64,000 bases of DNA, taken from positions 25,970,775 through 26,034,774 of the forward strand of contig OY482847.1 in assembly GCA_960531495.1 (NCBI GenBank). Reading direction: 5' to 3'. The first letter of the stretch is position 1, and each line of letters starts with the position of its first letter. Under the pieces are notes generated by a model, which made no database searches, had not been told where the DNA came from, and was given only the letters and a program-made list of their open reading frames with translations. Shown here one piece after another: positions 12,976 to 24,000 of the stretch. A program made the position numbers and the translations under genes. Source of the stretch: Zeus faber. Taxonomy: Eukaryota > Chordata > Actinopteri > Zeiformes > Zeidae.

Positions 12976-14393
12976 CCTTTTTTTTCTTTTTTTTTTCCCC
13001 CTACCTGGTCTGTGCCTCGGGCTAAAGACGACAGCACATCACCTGGCAGCACATCCTTGCTTAGCACACACTCATTTCAGATCTCACCTCACATATGTCA
13101 GCAGTTTTTTCCACCCCCTCCATTATTTTTCTTGTTGCCGGTGATCATTATTCTAATTACTTGAAAGATACATAGCTTGGGAATTTCTGTCTTGATTGAC
13201 CAGAGGTGTCAGAGGGAGCGAGAAAACCGCGAAGACGATGAGATCAGGTTTTTTCCGAGGCAATGGCGGTCCGCACTCACAGGGAGGATTCGTTTTATTG
13301 CACAGAAGCAACGACATGAACCATCACTCAACGAATAGAAAAACAACACCCTGACAAGCCAATAGAGAATTTTAAAGGTTCTTGGATTTGGTATGTCAGC
13401 TCATCAAATACATAGTTTTCCTCTATGCAAATGTATTTTTCTTTTTTTCACGTTTTGATCGTTACTTTCTGGGTGTTTCGCTAACTACGTAGTCGAGGGC
13501 CCACCGGTGAAGAACAGCAGGATACTGAGAGGCGAGACAGACAGATAAAGCGTGTCATGGCGAGATGCTCTCCCCCACCCATTGTGTTGTGACAATAGCA
13601 CACAGGTGTGCTCAATAATGTCACTGGTTCTCATGGAAAAGGAATAGAAATGAGAGAATGAGAAATCCCCCTCATTAAGCTCAAGCGTTTTTTACTTGGA
13701 CAAATTTGTTAACATCACATGCAGCCCTTAAGTGTGTTTGCGTTCTTGTGTGTTTCCCAGGGAGGCCCGAATGGATCCATAAATTCTTCGGGTCATTTAT
13801 TCAATGAGGCTGTTCTCCTGTACAGCAGAGCCCATACTTAGATTCAAAATGTCATACTTGAAAAGGAAATTACATTTAGAAATGAAGCATTTAGATAATA
13901 AATTGAAGGAGGGTGTAATTGGCCGAAAACAGTGGGCTTTTGCATTATTTTTTCCCTTTTTGACTGATGAACGGGATTGCGTTGCGCCTGCTTTCCCTTC
14001 GTCTCTGTTTCTACTCCATCTTGTGAAGACAGAGGCTTCTCTAACATCCCAGCAGGAGAGCGGTGCTCCGAGACGCCGGGCTGACCAACTGAGCGGCGTA
14101 AACACAGGCTTCAAAACGAATATGCAATGCTCTGCTGACTGGGTTTTTTTTGTTTTTTTTTATACACCATACTCTACACCATGCCCTTTGAATTAGCCTC
14201 GAAATGATGTTTTTTTGGACTCCGACTGCACAGCATCTACATACAAAAATAAAATTTAAATAAATTCACACAGCCCCATGCTCACAGACATGTACAGTAA
14301 GTTTTGTGCAAAGTCTGTTAAAAAAGATCTTGCCATCCTCTGGTTTTGATGTGATTGTACAAAAACAGTCAATTATCAGAGCTCAACTTGTGC

Positions 14394-14751
14394 CAGTGGT
14401 GTAAAAAAGTACTCATATCATATATTTAAGGAGAATAAATACATACCCCAGGGAAAATGTGACGACATATTCCATCACTACTGCAATAACCGTTTGTTGG
14501 TTGAGCTAAAAGTGTTGATGATTCAGTTTTGGTTTGGCCTAATGGTTCCCTGTATTGTTGGCAGGCTCAAACGTAGTACTTAAAGATTTTTATAAAACTG
14601 GTGGTATGACAAACTTCAAATAAATGGTACATCGCGGTGTAACCAATATGTACAAATGTTGTGGTGTAAAAGACTTTTATATTGATCATACCACATCATT
14701 GTACTGAAGTAAAACACTTGGGTAAAAGTAATCAGTTACTTTCCATCTGTG
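14394..14751. mobile_element. Probable hAT-type MITE (~358 bp)
   Basis: It begins CAGTGGTGTAAAAAAGTACT and ends AGTTACTTTCCATCTGTG, so the two ends are imperfect inverted repeats of the CAGTGGTG type common in fish hAT elements. The interior is AT-rich and non-coding. The flanking 8-mers do not match, so the ends are provisional. Confidence 0.5.
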
Positions 14752-14785
14752 TTTGAACTCTCTCAAGATGGGTTGTTTTTTTATT

Positions 14786-14880
14786 ATAAGATAAGATAAG
14801 ATAGGTTAACACAGTACTTAATGAATCCCCCCAGCGGGAGTAGGGGATGGGGGGATTCAGGCCTTACAGCCCGCTTAGTG
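14786..14880 (-). mobile_element. Non-LTR retrotransposon 3' tail fragment
   Basis: (AAGAT)n followed by AATCCCCCCAGCGGGAG resembles, in reverse, the 3' end of fish Rex/RTE-type elements (TTATCTT repeats after a TTTATTGATCCCC-like motif). It is a short fragment and the family call is tentative. Confidence 0.45.
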
Positions 14881-14888
14881 GGAAACAT

Positions 14889-15479
14889 GTTGTGGCAGTT
14901 TCGCCTGCCACACGCCATCCAAGTTGTGTTTTCAGGGACCTCAGGCACAGAGACACAGATGATGGGGTTTCAGACACACAGTTTATTGTAGAGAGGGAGC
15001 AAGTTGGAATAAGCCCGGAGCAGATGGACATGTGTCATGACAGGGCTCCTCTCCTAGTGTGTGTGGGAATGGGGGTTTCACCTGTTGCTTCTTAGATCAA
15101 CCAACAAGCAACAGGGATGCAGCCACTCTGATCCTGGGCCCCAGTTACCTAGACCCAGGACAGGTGTGGCTGCTCAAACCACACCATCCCCACAACACAC
15201 ATGTTCAGAGGTAAGAGTATAAACAGGAAGTTAAGAAAATAGAAACAGAAAGAAACACAAGTATCAGAGAATATACAGTGTCTGTTTTCAATGAAATACA
15301 AAATAGATTAGAAATCAAAGATCTAGAACAAGGGATGGCTGTGTAATGAGGTGAAGTAACTTACCAGGACGTAGGACTCGCAGCGTCGTCCTTCAACTGC
15401 CAGCTCCTGTGGCTGAAGGCCAGGCACGTGCGGGGTGGGGTGCCCGAGCACCTGCCCCTTCGAATTCCAGGGGCCGTTA
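14889..15479 (-). mobile_element. Possible LTR fragment
   Basis: On the minus strand the block contains CTACAATAAACTGTGTGTCTG, a polyadenylation-signal-like R/U5 arrangement, and ends CTGCCACAACA, which would fit an LTR 3' boundary. The upstream boundary, the target duplication and any coding domain were not found, so this is only a suggestion. Confidence 0.3.
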
Positions 15480-16027
15480 CCAACGGACACAGGCAGCCAT
15501 CTTGGTAAGATGCATCAACAACCCTCTCCTCTGCAACGTCATCGTATCAAAACTGCCCCATATTAGATAAACGGTAGTGATTGGCCTGACCCTGGCAAGG
15601 TCGGATAAAAATTTGTTTGAATGGGAGGGTGGCCAGACGTACTCTGCAGAGCAAATGAAACATAAGCTGCAGATTGGTGTGGTACCCAGGCTAACAAAGC
15701 AGGGTAGTTGTACCCGCCGTTGCAACACAAGGACTCTCAAACATATTTGTGATAACCTGCTGCAATAGCACAATATGTCAGTTGTGTGTAAAATGCCAAA
15801 AATAAGCAATAGAAAAGACTAACTTTCTCATTCAAAGTGTCAGCTGGATGGCTTCTTCTTCGGCGCTCACATTGTTCCCGCTGCTCCCTAACATGATGCT
15901 CACTGCTGCCACTAGTTGTTGAAAGATATATTGCAACAATTCTAATGTATTGTTGCAGATAAAGCGTCCAACAGAAAGCGAAAATCCTCCTCTTCTGATG
16001 AACCTCCTTTGAAGAATGCACAAATGC

Positions 16028-17190
16028 GGGGCAGGCTAACATCCGGGTGCCCTGCACTGAGCACACTCTGCTACATGGATGGGCGCTTGGCGCTCGCGGC
16101 CGGGTGGGGTGTCTGGTCGGCTGCGGTGGGGCAGGCCTCGCCCTTGCGCAGGGTGTGGGTGGACATGGGGGTCTAGTGGGTGCGGGTGCTTCGGGCGGGG
16201 TTTCGGTCTGTCAGCACGGAACCTGGCCGCAGGCCCATGGTCTGTGCCTGGCACCTGGGGCCCGGGTTCTGCACATACGTGTTACGAATAGGGCTGGGGG
16301 GACTCAAACACACGACACAGAGACAGCTGGCAGACGGGGTAAAACAAAAGAGTTTTATTGAGAGACACTGGCGTGACGGAGGGTGAGACCCGGTAGGGTA
16401 GGATCAGGTCCACGGGTCCTGGAAGGCGGGACACCTGGACGGGACAAGGCCACTGGGCTGGGATGACAGGGATGGCGTGGACGATGAAGGACGGATCCAG
16501 CTTCCGGGTGGGTGGAACAGGCGGCCAGGCTTGGCGAGGCAGGACAGGAATGGTTTGGACAGGGAAGGGAGAAAGGCAGGTTAGTATGGGAACTGTACAC
16601 ACAAATTCTCAGACTAGACGGCCCCACGAGAGATACTAACTGAGTCAGGTTAGCTGACGATCTGGCGATGAGTGGATGGAATAAACCGGGGAATAAATAC
16701 TGCAGGTTGTGATGATTGATGGACCTCAGGTGTGTGGGGAGGTGCAGGAGGAAGGGGTGGCAGAGGGGACCAGGAAGGGGTTAGCGCCGGGCGACTTGTC
16801 CATGATAGGAGATGAGCAGCCCCTAGTGGGGCAAGGACGCTGTGGGTATGACACTAAGGCTGCCTGCACTTGGGGATGGGTTGTATGTTTGCATCCCTTG
16901 GGTGCGGGGTCTCCTCGTGCTCCCTGGGTGGAGTGACTGGGTTATGCTCCTTGGGACCGGGTGTGGCGGTTGCTCTGTGGGCTTTCGGCTTCTCTGGGGG
17001 CCCGGGGGTTTTCTGTTGCTGCTGGGTCGGGTGCTCGGAGCTTTCCTGCCGCCGTGGGGTGTCTATGCAGCTGCAGAGCTCAGGAGTGGCTTCAGGGCCC
17101 TTTCCGCTGCTTGGAAGTGCCACGATATAATACCGACCATATTAACCAGAACCAAGTTGGATAAGTCCTGTACACTCACCGGTTGACACA

Positions 17191-17229
<39 letters not shown>

Positions 17230-17787
17230 TACAGTACAAGCGGTCCCATCATACACACACACAACCAACACCTGCTTTGAACGCACCCCAGCACCCTCCT
17301 GGTTGCATCTCCTTTCCTCCCTCATTTACTGCCATAACTATGACAGGAAGAGGCCACATGCCCATTTGCTGTTCCAGTTTTCCTGGACCTGATTAACTCT
17401 GATTTTCAATACATGTCATCCAATGTTTATGTTTCCGTGTAAATGTTGTTTGGTTCTATATTTATTTGTCTCATCCTTGGTGAATCTCCCCCTCTTGGAG
17501 TAGTGATCAGTTGTTTATAGACCCAAACATGGTAAAATAGTTCTCCAAAGAGGGGGGATGGTGGTCGCTCTCCATAACCAAAAACTGTGCTCTTGTCATT
17601 CTACAGGTCGTCCACACTACAGAGTTATTGCAGCAGTTCTTGATGATTTAAGAATTAATAAAGAGTTGCATTGCAGGTTGAGAACTTGAACTCCTCTTGC
17701 AGACTAACTCTGTCCTGAATGCAATGCCATACACATGCTCTGTGTTGTATGCGCAGCATGCTGACAGCACAGGTTAAAAAGAAAAAA
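16028..17787 (+). mobile_element. Uncharacterised retroposon, copy 1 (with 18-bp TSD)
   Basis: The element is inserted in the hAT transposase gene and flanked by the direct repeat TGAAGAATGCACAAATGC at 16010-16027 and 17788-17805. In order it contains a GC-rich core (16028-17180, interrupted by a solo LTR at 16280-16853), a (CA)n block at 17191-17224, and an AT-rich 3' part ending GCTGACAGCACAGGTT then AAAAAGAAAAAA. The long target duplication and the A-rich end indicate insertion by a LINE-type reverse transcriptase. Compared with the copy at 42847-44597 it lacks about 340 bp at the 5' end. No intact ORF is visible; GC-rich open frames are composition artefacts. Confidence 0.8.
16280..16853 (-). 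mobile_element. Gypsy-type solo LTR
   Basis: On the minus strand the block runs TGTCATACCCACAGCG... to ...CAGCCCTATTCGTAACA, i.e. TG...CA ends. It has a CTCAATAAAACTCTTTTGTT polyadenylation-signal region followed by a U5-like stretch, and a CAGTATTTATTCCC segment upstream. It interrupts the GC-rich core of the retroposon, whose other copies are continuous here. No clean target duplication is visible (ATACG versus CTAAG). No internal coding region is present, so it is a solo LTR. Confidence 0.65.
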
Positions 17788-19583
17788 TGAAGAATGCACA
17801 AATGCATTTTCCCTCGCTGTCCCACGGGTAGCACAGGCAAAGCTTGACAAGCTCTTGCAAAATTTTGTTTGGAAAGGCAGCCAACCATTTTCTCTGGTAG
17901 AGATACGTCCCTTCAAGGGTATAATAGGAACCTTGCAACCTCAGTGGACAGTAATGACAAGGAAAACGTTATGCTCTAAAATTCAGGAAGCTGCAAAGAC
18001 CGTGAAGAGCATAATCATTAAAAAGTTGAGCGCTGGAAACCCTGTTGCTACCACAACAGACTGCTGGTCTGCCAGACAGTGTAGTTACTTAGGTGTCACC
18101 TGTCACTAGATAGACCACACCTCTTTAGAGAGGCACTCCGCTGCATTGGATTGCAAACCAGTCAAAGGCTCGCACACGTTTGACGTCCTCAATGCAGCAT
18201 TAGAGTAAATACATTTCAAGTACTATACCAGGGTAAAGGTGACCAGGACGACAACAGACCGTGGCTCAAATTTCATTAAGGCCCTTCAAGTGTATGGGGC
18301 GGAGAAAGAGGAAGAAGTCACTGATGGACAGGAGGAGAGAAACTACATCCTTGATGATGCATCAGAAGATGAAAGTCACTTAGAGTTGAAATATAAAGAC
18401 ATGTCTGCTTATTTCAACTGTTGATACCACTGCTGCTAGAGGGTTTCTTGGTCTGCTTTTGCAAAATGTAATCCTCTGTTGAATAAAACAAGCAGGTACA
18501 CCATGGCTTTTGAAACAGTGGAATCTGAATGCAAATTGCAGTTCCTCCAACCTTATTAGACCAGTTGGAGCTCCCTTTTCAAACTCTCTGTAGAAAGGGT
18601 TGTGCACATCCAGAAGGAGCAAGAAAAAAAAGCAATTTGCAATGTATGCACAGCATTAAAGATAAAGATGGAAGAAGAACTCACATTATTTGTTAAAGAG
18701 TTATGAAACAGGTGTCAGCATTACTGATTGATGGGCGAATCCACCCATCTTAAGTAACTCTTTGAACCCAGTTGAAACACTTTGATTATGATGATTTTTT
18801 TTTACATGGTTGTGTGATAATTGCAGTTGATTTGAATGAAAAAGTTTATTACCTGTGTTTTACAGGCCCAATCCAGCTGAAATGGGATTTTTGGCTGAGT
18901 ACACTGTTGTAATGAAGCCTGTTGCCGCGGCCCTTAACATCCTCAAAGGGGAATCATCTGTGCATACAGGATTCCTGCTGCCAAACCTTCACCAGCTGCA
19001 GGACAAGCTGAAGAAGCTAGAGTCAACTTGCAAAGTGTTTGGACCTCTTCTTGAGCATAGTATCTTGACATTTTTTGGAGAGACCATGAAAGGACCTGAG
19101 CTGATTGCTGCAGCTATATTTCTACCAAAATCAAAAATACAGAACATCCTGGACCACAGAGGAGAGCATCTTAAAAGCTGGTAGTATACTTGTGTATCAA
19201 TTCAAAAGTGAATCAGTGGGCCTTGACATATTAATCTATTTAATGGTTATTGTTGTTGAGGTTTATATTGTGTCAGTGACAAAATACAGGTTGCCAAGAG
19301 TTGCAAGCTGAGAGCTCTTAACATCAAGAATCAGCAGCTTGGCAGCATATAGAGTAGAAGGGTAAGAAGAATGTGCTGACTTTTTTTTTTGTTTTACTAT
19401 TTATTTGCCACAGGCCTTGACTACATCAAAAATCACCTAGACACTGGGTTGGGTGACAATGCCTGCTCAAACAGTGGCCACTCTGACGAAGTTGACTTCT
19501 TTGCATCCATGAAGTCAGGAAACTCACAAAAAGGAGAGCTGGAAAGGTACCTTTCGTGTCCGCCCACACTGATTTTCATCAAA

Positions 19584-19592
19584 ACACACACA

Positions 19593-19679
<87 letters not shown>

Positions 19680-20211
19680 GCTTGGAGTGCACCCCAACAC
19701 CCTCCTGGTTGCATTCCTCTCCTTTCCTCCCTCATTTGCTGCCATAATTATGACAGGAAGAGGCCACGTGACCAGTTGTAGTTCTAGTTTTCCTGGACCT
19801 AATTCACTGTTTTTCAATACATGTTGTCATCCAGTGTTCATGTTTTTGTGTAAATGTTGTTTGTTTCTATGTTTATTTGTCTCACCGTGGTGATTCTCCC
19901 CCTCTTGGAGTAGTGATCAGTTGTTTATAGACCCAATCATGATAAATAGTTCTCCAAAGAGGGGGGTTGGTGGTGGCTCTCCATAACCAAAAACTGTGCT
20001 CTTGTCATTCTACAGGTCGTCCACACTACAGAGTTATTGCAGCAGTTCTTGATGATTGAAGAATTAATAAAGAGTTGCTTTGCAGGTTGAGAACTTGAAC
20101 TCCACTTGCAGACAAACTCTGTCCTGAATGCAATGGCATACAAATACTCTGTGTTGTATGCCCAGCATGCTGACAGCACAGGTTAAAGAACAAACAAAAA
20201 AAAACAAAAAA
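19584..20211 (+). mobile_element. Retroposon family, copy 2 (3' fragment)
   Basis: The copy begins at the (CA)n block (19585-19678) and continues with the AT-rich 3' part, which matches 17270-17787 nearly base for base. It ends GACAGCACAGGTTAAAGAAC then an A-rich tail to 20211. It lacks the GC-rich core, consistent with 5' truncation. It joins directly to a reverse-oriented Tc1-like fragment at 20212. Confidence 0.8.
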
Positions 20212-20397
20212 CAATTTGACCCTTGTCAAAGTCGCTCAGATCCTTATGCTTGCCCATTTTTTCTGCTTCCAACACATCAACTTCAAGAACTGACTGTTCA
20301 CTTGCTGCTTAATACATCCCACCCCTTGACAGGAGCCATTGGAACGAGATGAGCAATGTTATTCACTTCACCTGTCATTTTAATGTTGTGGCTTATA
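20212..20397 (-). mobile_element. Tc1-like element 5' end fragment
   Basis: In reverse orientation this reads from the terminal GCCACAACATTAAAATGACA motif through TTCTTGAAGTTGATGTGTTG to the start of the transposase (M-G-K-H-K-D-L-S-D-F-D-K-G-Q-I). It matches 42418-42560 on the plus strand. Only the 5' end is present. Confidence 0.75.
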
Positions 20398-20404
20398 CAG
20401 TATA

Positions 20405-20765
20405 TGCACAGTCTCTCATTCACTGATTCACTGAACTTGTCACTGCAAATAAAGTTTGATGAGTTCACACACAGTAATGTTTCCAGTGTAGTGGTTTCAA
20501 AAGCTTCATGTTGTGAAAAAGAATGACAAAATAATGTCTTGAAACTACTAAGTTGTTATGCGTTCCACTCATTTTCATTCAGCAAAACTCATTCAGTTTC
20601 TTGGTACACACACCTCGTCTCTCATTTACTGATTTTTAAACCTGTCACTCAAGTAATGTTTGAAGAGTTCCAACACAGTGCTGTTTGCTTGGAACTGGTT
20701 TCAAAAGCTTTAAGTTATGATAATGAGTAAGATAAGAGAATGTTTTGAAACTACTAAACTGAGCA
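20405..20765 (+). repeat. Diverged tandem duplication (~200-bp period)
   Basis: The segments 20405-20560 and about 20605-20760 share, in order, CTCTCATT(C/T)ACTGATT, TCACACAC/CAACACAGT, GGTTTCAAAAGCTT and TTGAAACTACTAA. They are two diverged copies of one ~150-bp sequence, probably part of the hAT element's 3' region. Confidence 0.6.
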
Positions 20766-21072
20766 CGTTTTAAGGATTTATCAAAGTGTTTCTTGTGACT
20801 GAATTTGCCTTCATTTATGTTATTTGGTAAAGATTGAATCTATTATTGCTTATTGTTTTATTAAAAGGGATGTGATTTAGGCAATTTATTATTTTGTTTA
20901 TCTCTATTGGACAAGCATTTAAAATTTCATTTTTAGGACATTTTGCACATTTAGGAACACTCTTACAAGTAATTATTGGGATGACAACTTTTAGTTCTAC
21001 TTGAGTCGTTATCATTTAAAAGTAACAATACTTTTACTTGAGTGCAGTTTTTGGCTACTCTACCCACCTCTG

Positions 21073-24000
21073 GTTCTTGTTGTTGTTGTTGGTGTTGTTG
21101 TTGCCGTGCCCACTTACAGACATTCTTTCGGTCGACAGTGACTGCGGCGCCTCTTCAGGGGCCCTGGAGCTTGACATAAAAGCACAACCTATGAAGTATC
21201 GTCTCATCTTGGATTCATGGTTTACCCCGAGCTTGGAGAAATTGCGACCATTTTGACCTGACAAATTGAAAACAGGTTTGCCTAAGAGTTTCACTTTGAT
21301 AGTGGGTGGCCAATTTCGCCAGCATATTCTCTGCGCCCGTCCCTCCCGTATCTCACGGCTTCCGTGGCTAAGCAGGCCCTTTACGTGTGATGGATGATCA
21401 TAAGCCTTCAGCGGGGAGGCGGTCAGCAGGTTGGGCGCCGGTGCAACACATCCAAGCCACGGCAGAGCTGTCCGGACTGACAACGAAGCGCAGGGGGCCA
21501 TGTTGTAACAACGAGAAAGAGCATAGAAAATGGTGGAGGTAGGGGGGGGGGGAGGAAGAGCTCACAGTGGGAAGCAAAATACTGCAATCTGTTCTGGCAC
21601 AACGGACTGAAATGATTATAGTCTGGGGGGATATTTTCGGGTTGTTCGCCCCCCTCACCATTGCTCATCTGTCACGAAGTGCATGAGAACTTTGACCGGA
21701 GTGAAGCCACATTGTGCAACACCAGCGGTGAGGGGGTGCCACCACAATATATCCTTAAAGTTGGGAATCAATGCCAGGAAATATCATAGTTTCTGTAAAG
21801 AGCGGGTTATATAGTATAGTATAGTATAGTAATATAGATATAAGAAAGAAAGGAAGACATTTCTTGAGAAGAGCAGCGGAATTACTTCAACACGGGTGAG
21901 ACACGATGGAATGTCAACAAATTACTCTGATGTGTCATAAATAGAGATGGAGATCTTAGAGAAATAGATAAATAGAGATCTTACCTTCGAAACCTTAGTT
22001 GAATGAGCTTTAAAGAAAGGGTTTGTAGTATTTGCCCTTAGTCCTTCTTACTTGGAGGAGAGAAAAATAAGGAACGAAAAGGGCAGCTATTAAGCTTTCT
22101 GATGAAATAGTATGTGAAATCTAAATATTTACTCTTCCGACATTCTTTGGATATTTAGAGATTATCTGGTGAGAGGCCTCCAAACTTTTTTTTAATTTTT
22201 TTATTTTTTTTAACTCCGTCTGTGACTTTTCTCCCTGTTTACAGAGAGAGCCAGATTCCATATTCATATGAGTCAGATGCGAATAGTGATGTTGTCAGCA
22301 CATTAAACATTTACGCTGCACTCTCCCTTCACCTGGAGCTCTAAGCCAGGATTTTAGCACCTGGCGCCACAATGACGTTTCTCAAATACGACAATGGGGG
22401 GGGAGGGTTCATTTCAGGGATCCCTCTGGAATCAAGAGGAAGCACGCTTTGGTCTTTTTGTGGCTGTGCGTTACGAAAAAAAAACAAACCCATTTGCACA
22501 GAGGAGATAAATATGGTGTATTCATCGCCGCCGCCCCGATAGGACAACCTCACCGTGAACTCATCTCATGCTCCCCAGCTCCAGCAAAACATGGCATTAA
22601 TCTACTATTTGGAACATTACAAAGCATCACGCTGGCGTGCTTGTTTCTCCATAGTCGCGATAGTTATTTATTCCTGCCCTGTAATTAGCCTCGCCTGCGA
22701 ATGAAGTCGATTTGTTTACTCAGATTTTTCGATCTCATTATGGCCTGAATGCGTTCCCCAGAGAGCCGCTCTGTACCTACGACAGTAGCCGGGTTCAGCT
22801 TCAGCCGTGATAATTAGTTTGTGTTTTGTAAGAAAATGATGTGCCTTTTTTTTCCATGGTCATTACACACAGCGTTTGAGACCTTTTGGCCAAAGTGCAC
22901 ATTGGCCTCAGAAAGATTCCGGTCACTTCACAAGTCACAGCAAATACACAGCGGATCACCTCTAAAAAGATGCTTTTTGAGTTGCGCACGGCTTTTTGAT
23001 ATCACAAATCAGAAAAAGTATGTTTGAACAAAATAGATTTTGACTCGCCTCACTGCTGTTTTCGTTTACACACTGTGGCTAAGAGAAAAAAAATGAAATA
23101 TAAAACAAATAATTACACTTGAAGTAGTGAATAGATCCCCGCTAATGACTCTCGAGGTGGATCCATGCAGGTTATTATTACATATCTCTAAATGGGCGCC
23201 ATTGGCACTGAATGAACCCACCGTCAATGGAGACAAATTACCGACTCACTGAAATGACCTACTTCGACCATTCTTTCAAATTATAAACTGGCAAATACTT
23301 TTGGCACCTCCTCGGCAAACGGTTGCACGGAACATACCAGTTCTGGAGGGCTCAAACAGTCACTTCTTTGAGTAATTTCTGGCGAAGAGGTATTCGTATG
23401 CTGATTGGAGGATCGAGCCATATGCCTGAGAAAAACAAAGGAAGACCATACATCTGTCAAGGTTCAAGGTTCAAGGTTTTCACTGTCACACTCACAACAA
23501 AACAGCATGGAAGCAGATATCCCTGGCTAGGAAATGCTTATGCATAGTGCCACACTGTAAAAACAATAATATTCATAATACAACGTAGGCATGGAAATAA
23601 GATCTAAATGTATTTGTAAATATATTTACAACAGTGCGGGATATACTGTATAGTACACAGAGGTACAATTATGGCACTGAGGTAGAATGAAGATAAAAGT
23701 GGCAGTCAATCAGAATGGAACTCTCATATCCTGAAATTCTATATCTTATATAAGTGAATAATGATATATCTTGTGAATTAAATCCAGTGTTTGCTATGGT
23801 AAAATGTTTCCTTCTATGTTTCAGGAGTATTTGTTATATAATGTAATTGTTATATAAATTATTATATCATTATCCATCAACAATTATTTTTGAAAAACCT
23901 GGCTTTTTGGCAACATGTTTTATAAAGGAGGGAATATCAATAAGCTGCTTAGGTCGGACAATTGTTGGAAAGAGTAGTATCTAATTGGAATGTAATATTA

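Larger units (their letters stand above)
15955..19553 (+). pseudogene. hAT transposase pseudogene fragments
   Basis: Readable pieces in order are: a Ser/Lys-rich N-terminal stretch (RKRKSSSSDEPPLKNAQM) at 15975-16027; AKLDKLLQNFVWKGSQPFSL near 17836-17895; TTDCWSARQCSYLGVT at about 18053-18103, the conserved region after the first catalytic Asp of ZBED/hAT proteins; GSHTFDVL near 18168; TDRGSNFIKAL near 18253; and MKPVAAALNILKG with LIAAAIFLPK near 18911 and 19100. Stops, frameshifts and an inserted retroposon break the gene, so no functional product is possible. It is unrelated to neo1 or bbs4. Confidence 0.75.
15480..21072 (+). mobile_element. Decayed hAT transposon, interrupted by other elements
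   Basis: Fragments of one hAT-type transposase can be followed on the plus strand at 15955-16027, 17788-18230, 18240-18420, 18860-19184 and 19420-19553. The right edge at 21072 is ACTCTACCCACCTCTG, the reverse complement of a CAGAGGTGGGTAGAGT hAT terminus. The left terminus was not located. A retroposon (16028-17787), a second partial retroposon copy (19584-20211) and a Tc1-like fragment (20212-20397) lie within the span. That all the pieces belong to one original element is an inference. Confidence 0.6.
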
